Below, piece by piece: positions 1-8,738 of a stretch of 47,711 bases of DNA. The stretch's first letter is position 1. The number at the start of each line of letters is the position of its first letter. Position numbers and translations under genes: made by a program. Origin of the DNA: Tissierellales bacterium (lineage in GTDB: Bacteria; Bacillota; Clostridia; Tissierellales; JAOAQY01); NCBI GenBank assembly GCA_025210965.1, contig JAOAQY010000094.1:1-47711 (forward strand). The letters run 5' to 3'. The notes under the pieces were generated by a model. The model saw nothing but the letters and a program-made list of their open reading frames with translations, searched no databases and was not told the DNA's origin.

Positions 1-1244
1 CATCCATTGTCTTCTATTTTGATAGCTGCAAAATCATTTTCTTTATAGAGCTCTACTTTTATTGCACCCTCTTCTTGAGTGTATTTGATAGCGTTGTGAA
101 GTATGTTGATTATAGATTGCTGTATTTTATCAGAATCTAACCTGAGCTGCAATTTATCTTTTTCTATAAATGTTATGCTCATTCTCTTTTCTTCAGCTAA
201 TGGACGTAATCTTTTTATTATTCTTCCAACTAAAAAATTTACATAAGTCGGTTTAAGGTTTACATCTAATTTTTTCTTATCTAAATCCACTAATAGCAAT
301 AAATCAGTTATTATATTATTCAATCTTTCAACTTCACCATCTATATCTTTCATAAATTCTCTATAAATCTCTATACCTGCTGATTCATCTTGAATCAAAC
401 TATTTGACAGGAGTTTTATAGAACTGAGAGGTGTTCTAAGTTCATGCGATACATTAGCAACAAAATCTTTTCTCTGAGCATCAACTTCACCAAGCTTTAC
501 ACTCATACTGTTAAATGCACTACTTAGAAGACCAAATTCATCACTACTGTGTGTTTCTATTTTTTGTGAAAAATCGCCCTGAGACATTTTATTTATCGCT
601 TGTATCATTCTATTTATTGGTTTAGACAAGTAATCCGCAAATCCAAAGCCTATTAAACTTATAAAAACCAGACCTATAAGTGATATAAGGTTTATTAAAT
701 CCTGTACCTCTTCTATGTTCTTTTTTATATCATTTAACGATGTGGATATAAATGTAACTCCTATAACCTTGTTATCAAGTCTAATTGGTACTGCAAGATA
801 CATTACTCTTCCAAACTCTTCAAATTCATGAGTTTCTACAGTAGTATCTCCTCCAAGTGCTTTTTTTATCTCGTCATGTTTTAATAACTTACCTTCTATT
901 ATTTGATTAGAATCTTTCAGTACTCTACCATTTTTGTCTAGTATGAGAACTCTAGAATTTAAGGTTTCTCCATAGCTTATTATTTGGCTACTCAAAAGTG
1001 CAAACGAATAATTTTGCTTTGGAATATCTATAAAGTACTTCACACTATTACTTATTACGTTAGCTTCCGAAAGAAGAGATACTTTTTTGTTTCTCACATA
1101 GGTTTCTTCCAAAGTACTCGCTATAAAAATATTTAATATGACTACAAAGAATAAAATAAGTAGTAAATACGTCGATATGAGTTTCCATCTTATACTCATA
1201 AATTTACTACGCTGCATACTTTCTATTACACTATTTCTATTCAT
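1..1244 (-). CDS. Membrane sensor histidine kinase, C-terminus cut by window edge
   Basis: Partner of the OmpR-type regulator just upstream. The start is ATG at 1244 behind GGGAGAAGG. About 414 codons are visible. In order: a membrane segment (about residues 19-42), an extracellular sensor region of about 130 residues, a second membrane segment, a HAMP linker, a HisKA domain with phospho-acceptor His267 in HELRTP, and the start of the GHKL ATPase domain with its N box. The reading runs off the window just after the DNG of the G1 box, so nothing suggests a broken gene. The layout resembles PhoR/ResE/WalK kinases; no PAS domain is evident. The ligand cannot be told. It is separated from the regulator gene by 51 bases that contain a hairpin. 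Confidence 0.9.
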   Translation of the reverse strand, partial: MNRNSVIESMQRSKFMSIRWKLISTYLLLILFFVVILNIFIASTLEETYVRNKKVSLLSEANVISNSVKYFIDIPKQNYSFALLSSQIISYGETLNSRVLILDKNGRVLKDSNQIIEGKLLKHDEIKKALGGDTTVETHEFEEFGRVMYLAVPIRLDNKVIGVTFISTSLNDIKKNIEEVQDLINLISLIGLVFISLIGFGFADYLSKPINRMIQAINKMSQGDFSQKIETHSSDEFGLLSSAFNSMSVKLGEVDAQRKDFVANVSHELRTPLSSIKLLSNSLIQDESAGIEIYREFMKDIDGEVERLNNIITDLLLLVDLDKKKLDVNLKPTYVNFLVGRIIKRLRPLAEEKRMSITFIEKDKLQLRLDSDKIQQSIINILHNAIKYTQEEGAIKVELYKENDFAAIKIEDNG

Positions 1245-1273
1245 AACCTTCTCCCAATATTTTATTTAAAGAA

Positions 1274-1291
1274 AGCGGCCAAATGGCCGCT
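1274..1291 (-). terminator. GC-rich hairpin between response regulator and kinase genes
   Basis: AGCGGCCA and TGGCCGCT form a perfect dyad with a two-base centre, in an otherwise AT-rich gap. On the coding strand it is followed by TTTCTTTAAAT, a weak U-tract. It could be a leaky terminator or an RNA processing/stability element that lowers kinase relative to regulator. Which one is inference. Confidence 0.5.
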
Positions 1292-1295
1292 CATA

Positions 1296-2015
1296 CTATC
1301 TAATTCTAGCTTCTTCTTTTCCACCTCTAAAGTAATAGCCTACGCCCCACTTTGTAAGTATATATTCTGCCTGACTAGAATTTTCTTCTATTTTCTCACG
1401 TAAACGTCTTATATGGACATCCACCGTTCTCAAATCTCCAAAATACTCATATCCCCAAATTGTTTCCAATAACTCTTCTCGAGTAAATATCTTACCAGCA
1501 TTTGTTGCAAGCAGTACAAGTAAATCAAATTCTTTTGCTGTTAGATTTACGTTTTTACCCTTTAAAGCCACCTTTCTTCCAAGTGTGTTGATCTTGAAGT
1601 CTTCTACTTCTATTACTTGATCTCCTATGGATATATCTTTTGGCTGAGCAGTTCTTCTAAGTATTGCCTTTATTCTAGCTTTTAATTCTAAAATATTAAA
1701 TGGCTTAGTCAAATAGTCATCTGCACCAAATTCCAATCCCAAAATCTTGTTCATATCTTCTGTTTTTGCAGTAAGCATGATAATTGGAACATTTGATTTT
1801 TGTCTAATTTGCTGACACAAATCAAGTCCATCTATCTTTGGAAGCATAACATCTAATATAATCAAGTCATATTTGTTATTCAATGCTTTTTCTAAAGCTA
1901 CCTCACCATCGTAAGCAACGTCTGTTTCATAGCGTTCTTGCTCTAAACTATACTTTAGGCCCTTTACTAATAATGTCTCATCATCAACGATGAGAATTTT
2001 TGTCGGTTCACCCAT
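1296..2015 (-). CDS. OmpR/PhoB-family response regulator
   Basis: DNA-binding regulator of 239 residues phosphorylated by the adjacent kinase. The receiver domain (about 1-120) has the acidic pair in IVDDE, the phospho-acceptor Asp in LILDVMLPKIDG, the conserved Thr in LTAK and Lys in TKPF. A winged-helix effector domain follows, with the TVDVHIRRLREKI recognition region near the C-terminus. A longer reading to 2054 is open, but ATG at 2015 sits 4 bases after GGGGTGA and starts directly at the receiver fold. It lies 82 bases downstream of selB in the same direction with no strong terminator between, so part of its expression may come from the sel operon. The signal sensed is unknown. Confidence 0.93.
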   Translation of the reverse strand: MGEPTKILIVDDETLLVKGLKYSLEQERYETDVAYDGEVALEKALNNKYDLIILDVMLPKIDGLDLCQQIRQKSNVPIIMLTAKTEDMNKILGLEFGADDYLTKPFNILELKARIKAILRRTAQPKDISIGDQVIEVEDFKINTLGRKVALKGKNVNLTAKEFDLLVLLATNAGKIFTREELLETIWGYEYFGDLRTVDVHIRRLREKIEENSSQAEYILTKWGVGYYFRGGKEEARIR

Positions 2016-2097
2016 GATTTCACCCCACTTTAGTCTATAATTACATATTATCATAATCTCGCCAATGATTAAATAAAAATCGAATCAAGATTTGTAA

Positions 2098-4023
2098 TTA
2101 AGACTTTACATTTTCGTAAAGTTTTCTAATATCTCCTTCGCGAATTGTTATCTTTTGGCTATCTAAGAATTCCAAAAATGCAACAGCATATTTACGACTT
2201 ATTCCTAGTTTATCTCTAAATTCAGCCATAGTAATTCCACCATTTTCTGAAATATGCTTCTTCAAGTACTCTATTGCCTCATCATAGTATTTTTTATGAT
2301 AAGTAACTATATTAGAAACTTTAATTAATGTTCCTTCTATAAGCATAGCATTATATATTTCGTTTACCAATGGTTGTTCTTTTTGACTATATGCTTCTAT
2401 TATCTCAAAACTATTTTTTGGAGCATATGCTCCCTCTTCAAATTCTTTTGAAAGCGCATTGTATATTGCTCTCGATTCGTCATCATAGCTTTTCTCGAAA
2501 TCATAAAGAGCTATAGCCTTGTCTTTCACCTTGATTTCTGATTTTGATTCAAGTAATTGAATAAACACATCAAATACATTTGAATTGACATTTTGAAAAT
2601 ATTTGCTTCTCATTTCTTCTTTTATAGCTCCATCTCTAAGTGGATAATCTCTATGAAAATCACTTAAGTGGTCTTTTAATTGTTGCACTAGCATCTGATA
2701 TGAACTATCTGCTATATAATAATTTTCACTATATACTTTTAATTCGTGAATTTTATTTTCTTCTTTCAGATCACTTATATCTGCTTCTAGAATTTTATTT
2801 GACTGACCTAATTCAAGAGCTAGTGTTTTCATAGTAGCAAAATATCCTTTAGATTGCTTTATTTTATTTAAAACTAACTCATTGGAATCACCGGTTTCCA
2901 TAAGTTCTATTTCCTTTAATGCATTTTCATCAAAGCGCTTTCGCTTTGGGGGATTTGGCTCTATTATAACACCTCCACCAATAGTATCCATCGGTGAATA
3001 AAATCTTAGGACAAATCTATCTTCTTTTTTCGCTACAATCTCTTCTTCAAGTCTAAGCTGTACATAAGCCTCTTCACCAGGCCCTACATATTCTCTGTCT
3101 AATACTACCGCTCTACAAAGCACTTCCCTCGCACCATGATACAATCTAAGTCTCGTTCTATTTTCAATAATTCTTGGAGCGTCTTTTAACATCTGAACTT
3201 TGACATCTAACATCATAGTATTAGTAAATGTCTTTGGCGGTGCCACAATATCTCCTCTTTCAATTTCACTTTTCTTGATATTTGAAAGATTTAAAGCAAC
3301 TCTCTGTCCTGCATGAGCTTCATTAGACGCCTCTCCGTGAACTTGAATTCCCCTTATTTTTGTAGATTTACTCGCTGGATATACACTTACCTCATCCCCA
3401 ACTTTAAATGTTCCCGATATAAGAGTTCCAGTTACTACAGTTCCAAATCCAGTAATTGTAAATATTCTATCTACCGGAAGTCTTGGGATACCTTCATCGC
3501 TCTTAGCTTCTATTTTTTCACTCATATCTGACAATAATTGTTTCAGTTCAGCTATACCTTCTCCTGAAACCGAATCAACTGACAATATTGGTGCATTTTC
3601 CAAAAAAGTACCTTCTAGTGAATCTTTTATATCTTCTTGCACTAATTCTAACCAATCTTCATCAACTAAATTCTTTTTTGTAAGAACTACTATACCATGA
3701 TGTAATTCTAACATGTTTAATATATCTAAGTGTTCTTTTGTTTGCTTCATTATTCCTTCATCAGCAGCTATCACTAGCATTACCATATCCATGCCACTTA
3801 CTCCAGCAAGCATGTTTTTTAGAAATCTCTCGTGACCTGGAACATCTACGATTCCTGCTTTAGTACCATTTTCTAAATCAAAATAAGTAAATCCAAGTTC
3901 TATAGATATACCTCTTTCTTTTTCTTGTTCTAAACGATCAGTCTCATGACCTGTAAGTGCCTTTATCAACGTTGTTTTACCATGATCTATATGACCAGCC
4001 GTTCCTATTATAAAGTTGCTCAT
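2098..4023 (-). CDS. selB: Selenocysteine-specific elongation factor SelB
   Basis: Carries Sec-tRNA(Sec) to the ribosome at UGA codons marked by a SECIS hairpin. The 641 residues hold an EF-Tu-like GTPase domain (about 1-170) with G1 GHIDHGKT and G3 DVPGHE, beta-barrel domains (about 170-345), then the C-terminal winged-helix repeats that bind SECIS RNA. The length is normal for the family. The start is ATG behind AGGAG. Odd point: the G4 motif is T115-K-K-N118 where family members have Asp at the last position (codon 3670-3672 read as AAT), and the G5 region reads VDSVSG with Asp151. The rest is intact, and selD of the same operon needs a working SelB. Last of the comEA-selD-selA-selB series, 22 bases after selA. 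Confidence 0.96.
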   Translation of the reverse strand: MSNFIIGTAGHIDHGKTTLIKALTGHETDRLEQEKERGISIELGFTYFDLENGTKAGIVDVPGHERFLKNMLAGVSGMDMVMLVIAADEGIMKQTKEHLDILNMLELHHGIVVLTKKNLVDEDWLELVQEDIKDSLEGTFLENAPILSVDSVSGEGIAELKQLLSDMSEKIEAKSDEGIPRLPVDRIFTITGFGTVVTGTLISGTFKVGDEVSVYPASKSTKIRGIQVHGEASNEAHAGQRVALNLSNIKKSEIERGDIVAPPKTFTNTMMLDVKVQMLKDAPRIIENRTRLRLYHGAREVLCRAVVLDREYVGPGEEAYVQLRLEEEIVAKKEDRFVLRFYSPMDTIGGGVIIEPNPPKRKRFDENALKEIELMETGDSNELVLNKIKQSKGYFATMKTLALELGQSNKILEADISDLKEENKIHELKVYSENYYIADSSYQMLVQQLKDHLSDFHRDYPLRDGAIKEEMRSKYFQNVNSNVFDVFIQLLESKSEIKVKDKAIALYDFEKSYDDESRAIYNALSKEFEEGAYAPKNSFEIIEAYSQKEQPLVNEIYNAMLIEGTLIKVSNIVTYHKKYYDEAIEYLKKHISENGGITMAEFRDKLGISRKYAVAFLEFLDSQKITIREGDIRKLYENVKS

Positions 4024-4045
4024 TTATTCACTCCTCTACGTCATC

Positions 4046-5452
4046 TTATGCTTTTTTCAAAACTTCTTTAAATGTCTTTGCAATATATTCAAATGAATTA
4101 ACGTCAATAGTCCTAACATCCAATAGCAAACGATCTTGATAAACTCTAGCAATAATGGGTACTTCTACATTACGAAGTCTCTCTTCTAAACTAGCCACAC
4201 TTATCTGACTTGGATTTATTTCTATAGCTTTAGTAGCTAAACGAGAAAGTGGCATAGCGCCTCCACCTATTTGAGACTTTTGATCAACTATTCTAAATTC
4301 TGCATCTACATTTTCGCTTTTTAGCGTATCAAACAATCCATTAGCTTTATCTTCTAGTTCTTCCATCGTCATAGTTGCCATTTTCATAGTTGGTATCTGC
4401 TCTATAACTTTCTTTTCATCTAGATATAATTTTAATGTTTCCTCTAATGCTGCTATGGTAAATTTATCTATCCTCACTGCTCTAGTAAGCGGATTTTTCT
4501 TCATTTCATCTATATAACATTTTTTCCCTACAATAATTCCCGCTTGTGGTCCTCCTAAAAGTTTATCTCCACTAAACGAAACGATTTCTATTCCTGCCTT
4601 TATAGATTCTTGAACCGTTGGCTCATGTTCAAGACCATATTTTTCTAAATTCAGAAGAACTCCACTTCCGATATCTTCTATTACCGGAATATCATGTTTT
4701 TGACCTATCTCAACAAGTTCTTCAAGTGATACTTCATCTGTAAATCCCATTATTCTGTAGTTACTTGTGTGAACTTTCAATAGTACACCAGTTTCTTCTG
4801 TAATCGCTTTCTCATAATCTCTAGCATGCGTTTTGTTTGTAGCTCCCACTTCTACGAGCTTTGCCCCACTTTGTTCCATAACTTCAGGTATTCTAAACGA
4901 TCCACCTATTTCAACTAATTCGCCTCTAGAAACTATAGCTTCCTTACCTTTAGCCATAGTACTAAGTATAAGCATTACAGCAGAAGCATTGTTATTTACA
5001 ACCATAGCGGCTTCTGCTCCTGTTATCTTTTGAATAACTTCTTCTACATGGCTATATCTAGAGCCTCGCCTTCCAGCTTCTAAATTATACTCTAAATTTG
5101 AATATGATCTAGCCACTTCCGCTACTTTCTCAACTGCAGATTCTGCCAAAAGCGATCTTCCTAAATTCGTGTGTATTATTGTTCCAGTTGCATTTATAAC
5201 TTTTTTAAGATGTGAATCATTTTCCTTCAATATATCTTTTTCTATAACTTGAGGCAAATTTCTTATCAATGCTTCTAGCTCATCTAAATTTACTTCATCA
5301 TTTTTTATCTTTTCTCGTAATCCATCTAACGCTTTACGAATCATTTCCATAACTGTTACTCTTGGACACTCTTCAAGGCAAGCCTCTACTCTAGTATCTG
5401 CCAATATTTCATCCACTTTTGGGATTTTTTTAAACAATTCCCCTTTATTCAT
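4046..5452 (-). CDS. selA: L-seryl-tRNA(Sec) selenium transferase SelA
   Basis: Pyridoxal-phosphate enzyme that converts Ser-tRNA(Sec) to Sec-tRNA(Sec) using selenophosphate from SelD. 468 residues, normal for bacterial SelA. The PLP lysine is Lys297 in SGDKLLGGPQAG; INATGTIIHTNLGRS is the family's N-terminal signature. The frame is open 12 bases further up (GTG/TTG codons), but those lie on or against the AGGAG ribosome site, so ATG at 5452 is preferred; its spacing of about 11 bases is long. Lies between selD and selB, all in one direction. The 83-base selD-selA spacer contains short AT-rich direct repeats. Confidence 0.96.
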   Translation of the reverse strand: MNKGELFKKIPKVDEILADTRVEACLEECPRVTVMEMIRKALDGLREKIKNDEVNLDELEALIRNLPQVIEKDILKENDSHLKKVINATGTIIHTNLGRSLLAESAVEKVAEVARSYSNLEYNLEAGRRGSRYSHVEEVIQKITGAEAAMVVNNNASAVMLILSTMAKGKEAIVSRGELVEIGGSFRIPEVMEQSGAKLVEVGATNKTHARDYEKAITEETGVLLKVHTSNYRIMGFTDEVSLEELVEIGQKHDIPVIEDIGSGVLLNLEKYGLEHEPTVQESIKAGIEIVSFSGDKLLGGPQAGIIVGKKCYIDEMKKNPLTRAVRIDKFTIAALEETLKLYLDEKKVIEQIPTMKMATMTMEELEDKANGLFDTLKSENVDAEFRIVDQKSQIGGGAMPLSRLATKAIEINPSQISVASLEERLRNVEVPIIARVYQDRLLLDVRTIDVNSFEYIAKTFKEVLKKA

Positions 5453-5500
5453 GAAATTCAACACTCCTCATCAATCTACTACTTAGTCAATTAATTAACG

Positions 5501-5540
5501 ACTAACTAATTAGCTATCAACTAATAAACTACTAACTAAT
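5501..5540. repeat. Short direct repeat in selD-selA spacer
   Basis: ACTAACTAAT occurs at 5501-5510 and again at 5531-5540, exactly 30 bases apart, with a related TCAACTAATAAA between. The second copy runs over the selD stop codon. The region is simple AT-rich sequence; it may be chance or slippage. Confidence 0.45.
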
Positions 5541-6576
5541 CAACTACTATATAATACTCTTGCTTATCCGTTACCTCTCCTATAACTGCGTAAGGCGTAA
5601 CATTAGCTTCAAGTTCTTTTAATATTTCATCTTTTTTCTCTGCTGGTAATGATATCAATAATCCACCTGATGTTTGTGGGTCATACATACAATCTACCAT
5701 ATTTTGAGCAACTCCATCTTTTATCAATACTTCGTCTTTTATATGCTCCATGTTCGCATAAGCCCCAGCTGGTATTATACCCATAGAAGCTAATTCTAAT
5801 GCTCCGTAAATCGTAGGAATACTTTCAGTATGCAAATGAAGTGTTTTTCCACTTCCTTCCGCCATCTCAAAAGCATGACCCATAAGACCAAATCCAGTAA
5901 CATCTGTACAAGCATTTGCTCCTACCTTCATCATAGCGTCTTTAGCTATCTTGTTCAAAGTTCTCATAGAAAGTATTGCTTCTTCATACGATTGCTTTTC
6001 AGCCATATCTGCTTTAAAAGCAGTATTCACCACTCCAACTCCAATTGGTTTTGTAAGAACCAATATATCTCCTGTTTTAGCACTAGAATTTTTCATAACA
6101 TCGTCTGGATGTATGAACCCTGTAACAGAAAGACCAAATTTAGGTTCTTTATCCTCTATAGTATGTCCACCAACAACCATAGCATTCGCTTCTCTTACTT
6201 TGTCATGTCCACCTCTCAATATGCCTTCAATGGTAGATGCACAAAGATCTTCTGGAAAACAAACTATATTCATAGCAAGCAGTGGATCTGTACCCATAGC
6301 ATAAACATCACTAAGAGAATTTGCCGCTGCTATTTGTCCATATAAATAGGGGTCATCTACTATAGGTGTAAAGAAATCTACTGTAAGAACTACTGCTGTT
6401 TCATCATTTATTTGGTATACAGCCGCATCATCAGATGTTTCTATCCCAACTAACAATCTATCATCTTTTTGATTCTTTGGTAATTCACATAACACTTGAG
6501 CCAGAACATCTGGCCCTATTTTAGCAGCTCAACCCGAACTTCTAGTCATTTCCGTTAATCGCTTTTGTTTTTCCAT
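5536..6576 (-). CDS. selD: Selenide, water dikinase SelD with in-frame selenocysteine
   Basis: Makes selenophosphate from selenide and ATP, the selenium donor for SelA. Read as 346 residues from ATG 6576 behind AGGTGG, with TGA at codon 16 (6529-6531) decoded as selenocysteine. A plain open frame begins only at 6495 and would lose the catalytic N-terminus. The stretch SSG-U-AAKIGPDVLAQ matches the family's catalytic loop, in which Cys or Sec sits at exactly this position and Lys19 is the essential lysine. The rest is complete: VDFFTPIVDDP, AANSLSDVYAMG, VVGGHTIED, TDVTGFGLMGH and the C-terminal DPQTSGGL. A SECIS-like hairpin follows the TGA. The selD ribosome site overlaps the end of comEA, so translation is probably coupled. 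Confidence 0.96.
6498..6516 (-). promoter_or_regulatory. Bacterial SECIS-like hairpin in selD
   Basis: Starting 12 bases after the TGA, GGGCCAGA and TCTGGCTC pair (one G-U) around the loop TGT. Bacterial SECIS elements lie inside the reading frame just after the UGA with an apical loop about 20 bases downstream that binds the SelB C-terminus; this one fits in place and size. The family consensus is loose, so the match is by position and pairing. Confidence 0.75.
6529..6531 (-). other. selD: Selenocysteine codon (TGA) of selD
   Basis: In-frame TGA, codon 16 of selD, at the catalytic Cys/Sec position. Open coding sequence of the same family continues in frame on both sides (LTEMTRSSG before, AAKIGPDVL after), so it is recoded and not a terminating codon. 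Confidence 0.93.
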
Positions 6577-6587
6577 TTTAAACCACC

Positions 6588-7178
6588 TCAAATTCTAATT
6601 AGAGACTTCATTTTTTCATATGTTTTGTCTCCAATTCCCTTAATTAATTTTACTTCATCTATACTTTTAAATTTGTGTTCTTTTCTATATTGTATAATGA
6701 GCTCAGCTTTTTTCTCTCCCACTCCTGGAAGTTTCTCGAGTTCAGCTTTAGTTGCTACATTAATGGATACCTTGCTTGATTTTACTTCATTATTACTTTG
6801 CATACTCACTTCACTAGATTTAGATATCTGTCCTGCTTCTGCTATTGTTATTTTTTCTTCATCTTGAACTACTCTAGCTAAGTTTTCAGATTCTCTATCT
6901 GCATTGTATTCAAATCCCCCTGCGCTTTCAACAACATCCATCAAACGGCTTCCTTCATCCATTTCATAGACTCCAGGATTTTTCACACACCCACATATAT
7001 GAACAAAAATTTTAGATGATTTTTCAGATTCTGCTTCACCATTTAAACTCAATCTCTCAAAATTTTCTTCTAATTCAAATTGGTCATCAGAATTAAAATT
7101 CATCCAACATCCTATAATAAAGAAAATACCAACAACTACTAGTATAAACAACTGCTTTCGTTTTGTAAAGAATGACAT
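6588..7178 (-). CDS. comEA: ComEA-like membrane-anchored DNA-binding protein
   Basis: Likely DNA receptor for uptake across the wall. 196 residues: an N-terminal membrane anchor (about 10-28), a linker, an SLBB domain (about 56-105, beginning IFVHICGCVKNPGVYEM), a low-complexity linker, and a C-terminal helix-hairpin-helix pair (about 137-196, INVATKAELEKLPGVGEKKA) that binds DNA backbone. Start ATG behind GGAGGCGG. It has no ComEC neighbour here. Instead it heads the selenium genes: its stop is 11 bases from the selD start, and the selD ribosome site overlaps its last codons. Confidence 0.9.
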   Translation of the reverse strand: MSFFTKRKQLFILVVVGIFFIIGCWMNFNSDDQFELEENFERLSLNGEAESEKSSKIFVHICGCVKNPGVYEMDEGSRLMDVVESAGGFEYNADRESENLARVVQDEEKITIAEAGQISKSSEVSMQSNNEVKSSKVSINVATKAELEKLPGVGEKKAELIIQYRKEHKFKSIDEVKLIKGIGDKTYEKMKSLIRI

Positions 7179-7203
7179 GTAACCGCCTCCAATATATGTT
7201 TTT

Positions 7204-7231
7204 ATTATATTTTTTTATAAAACCATTGTAA
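7204..7231 (-). promoter_or_regulatory. Predicted sigma-A promoter for comEA-selDAB
   Basis: Reading leftward: -35 TTACAA (7226-7231), 16-base spacer, -10 TATAAT (7204-7209), 25 bases before the comEA start. Found by eye only. Confidence 0.5.
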
Positions 7232-7268
7232 TTTCAACGAAATACTTAAAAAATCTATTTTTTTTTGA

Positions 7269-7274
7269 TATACT
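7269..7274 (+). promoter_or_regulatory. Predicted extended -10 element for dacF
   Basis: TGATATACT gives an extended -10 (TATACT with upstream TG); the -35 region TTAAAA is poor. About 38 bases before the dacF start. Confidence 0.4.
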
Positions 7275-7311
7275 AATTGAGTTAAGGATTTTAAATGAAG
7301 AGGTGACAATT

Positions 7312-8610
7312 TTGTACTTTAAACCAACTATTAAAAAGAAAACTATTTTTGTTCTAATTTTATGCAATTTATTCTTGCTTTCCTCCTTTGCATTCGCTGC
7401 AAAACAACCTAGTATTGTAGGAGAGTCCGCAATATTAATTGATAAAAACTCAGGTCAGATTCTATTTGAAAAAAATTCAGATAAAATCATGTACCCTGCA
7501 AGTACTACAAAAATAATGACCGGAATATTAACTCTAGAACTTGCTAACTTAGACGATAAGGTTGTCGTTGATGAAAAAACACCTTATGAAATATCCGGTA
7601 GCCATATCGCTCTAGAATCAGGTGAAATAATAACTATCAAAGATCTATTGTATGCAACTATGATAGAATCTGCTAATGACGCTGCTGTCGTTTTAGCTAA
7701 AAAAGTAGGCGGAAGTGTTGAAAGTTTTGCAAATTTGATGAATGAAAAAGCAAAGTCTTTAGGGTTAGAACATACAAATTTCGTAAATCCAAACGGACTT
7801 CCAAATCCGAATCACACAACAACTGCTCACGATTTAGCATATATAATGAAATACGCTACTGAAAATGAAATGTTTAAATCGATAATTTCCAACTATACCT
7901 ACACTATAAATCCTACTAATAAAAAGGATGTACCTAGGTATCTTAAATCTGAAAATAAAATGCTCTATGGCAAGGGAACTGGGAACAAAATAGATGTCAA
8001 CGGTTCTACTAAAGATATTTACTATCCTGGTATAATGGGTGGCAAAACGGGATACACTCCTGAAGCTAAGTCCTGCTTAGTTTCATATGCCAAAAGAGGC
8101 GATATGGAATTAATTTCGGTAGTTCTAAAGTCTTCTGGCAAAAATATCTGGATAGATAGTCATAAATTATTAGATTACGGATTTGATAATTTTAAAAGCA
8201 CCACGCTTGCAGCCAAAGGTACTTATCTAAAAATGTTGCCAGTTACAAATGGTGTCTTTTCGCAAGTACCTGCTGTAATTAGCCAATCTTTTTCAATCGT
8301 TCTGCCACCGGATCAACTAGAATCAGTCAAAACAGAGCTGATATTGAGCGATAGTATAGATGCTCCAGTTTACGATGGTCAAATTTTAGGTGAGCAAATA
8401 TATACTCTAAATGGAAATTCTGTTGGTAATACTAAAATTATAGCTGCTCAAAACATAGATAGAAAACCCGAATCTAAAACAAAAGAAGAAGGTCCCAAAA
8501 TATCAGTATCCAAAACACTGTTTTATTCATTAATTGGCTATTCTTGTTTCATAAGCTTGCTAACCATACTTAGAATTCGCAAAAGACTAAAACAATTAGA
8601 TGATATGTAA
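7312..8610 (+). CDS. dacF: D-alanyl-D-alanine carboxypeptidase (DacF/PBP5 type)
   Basis: Trims the terminal D-alanine from peptidoglycan stem peptides outside the membrane. 432 residues: a signal peptide (about 1-30, ending AFAA), a class A carboxypeptidase domain with the active-site S64-T-T-K67 in YPASTTKIM, the SAN triad in IESANDAAV and KTG in MGGKTGYTP, a C-terminal PBP5-type beta domain, and a final membrane helix (about 405-422) with a basic tail. TTG at 7312 is chosen because GAGGTG lies just before it; the alternative GTG at 7303 would sit inside that ribosome site. One of only two rightward genes; transcribed alone and ended by a strong hairpin. Confidence 0.93.
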   Translation: MYFKPTIKKKTIFVLILCNLFLLSSFAFAAKQPSIVGESAILIDKNSGQILFEKNSDKIMYPASTTKIMTGILTLELANLDDKVVVDEKTPYEISGSHIALESGEIITIKDLLYATMIESANDAAVVLAKKVGGSVESFANLMNEKAKSLGLEHTNFVNPNGLPNPNHTTTAHDLAYIMKYATENEMFKSIISNYTYTINPTNKKDVPRYLKSENKMLYGKGTGNKIDVNGSTKDIYYPGIMGGKTGYTPEAKSCLVSYAKRGDMELISVVLKSSGKNIWIDSHKLLDYGFDNFKSTTLAAKGTYLKMLPVTNGVFSQVPAVISQSFSIVLPPDQLESVKTELILSDSIDAPVYDGQILGEQIYTLNGNSVGNTKIIAAQNIDRKPESKTKEEGPKISVSKTLFYSLIGYSCFISLLTILRIRKRLKQLDDM

Positions 8611-8616
8611 AAAAGA

Positions 8617-8657
8617 AGAGAGCTCTTAGCACATAGCGCTAGTAGCTCTCTTTTTTT
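8617..8657 (+). terminator. Rho-independent terminator after dacF
   Basis: AGAGAGCT (8617-8624) pairs with AGCTCTCT (8644-8651), followed by seven T. The A-rich flank on the other side gives a weak U-tract leftward too, so it may serve the convergent gene at 8739 in part. Confidence 0.85.
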
Positions 8658-8738
8658 CAATTTTGTTTTAAATTTATCATTTAGCGCTCAATACAATTAT
8701 AGCACTCTAAAATGATTTTAACATATCTATTTAAAAAT

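Noticed and set aside
5830-6345. Open frame of 171 codons on the plus strand opposite selD
   Set aside because: It is antisense to a certain gene, has no ribosome site and a composition typical of shadow frames (rich in Ser, Cys, Ile).
6495-6576. selD as a 5'-truncated pseudogene
   Set aside because: The TGA falls exactly at the Sec/Cys catalytic residue, with family sequence on both sides, a ribosome site upstream and selA/selB adjoining, so recoding explains it.
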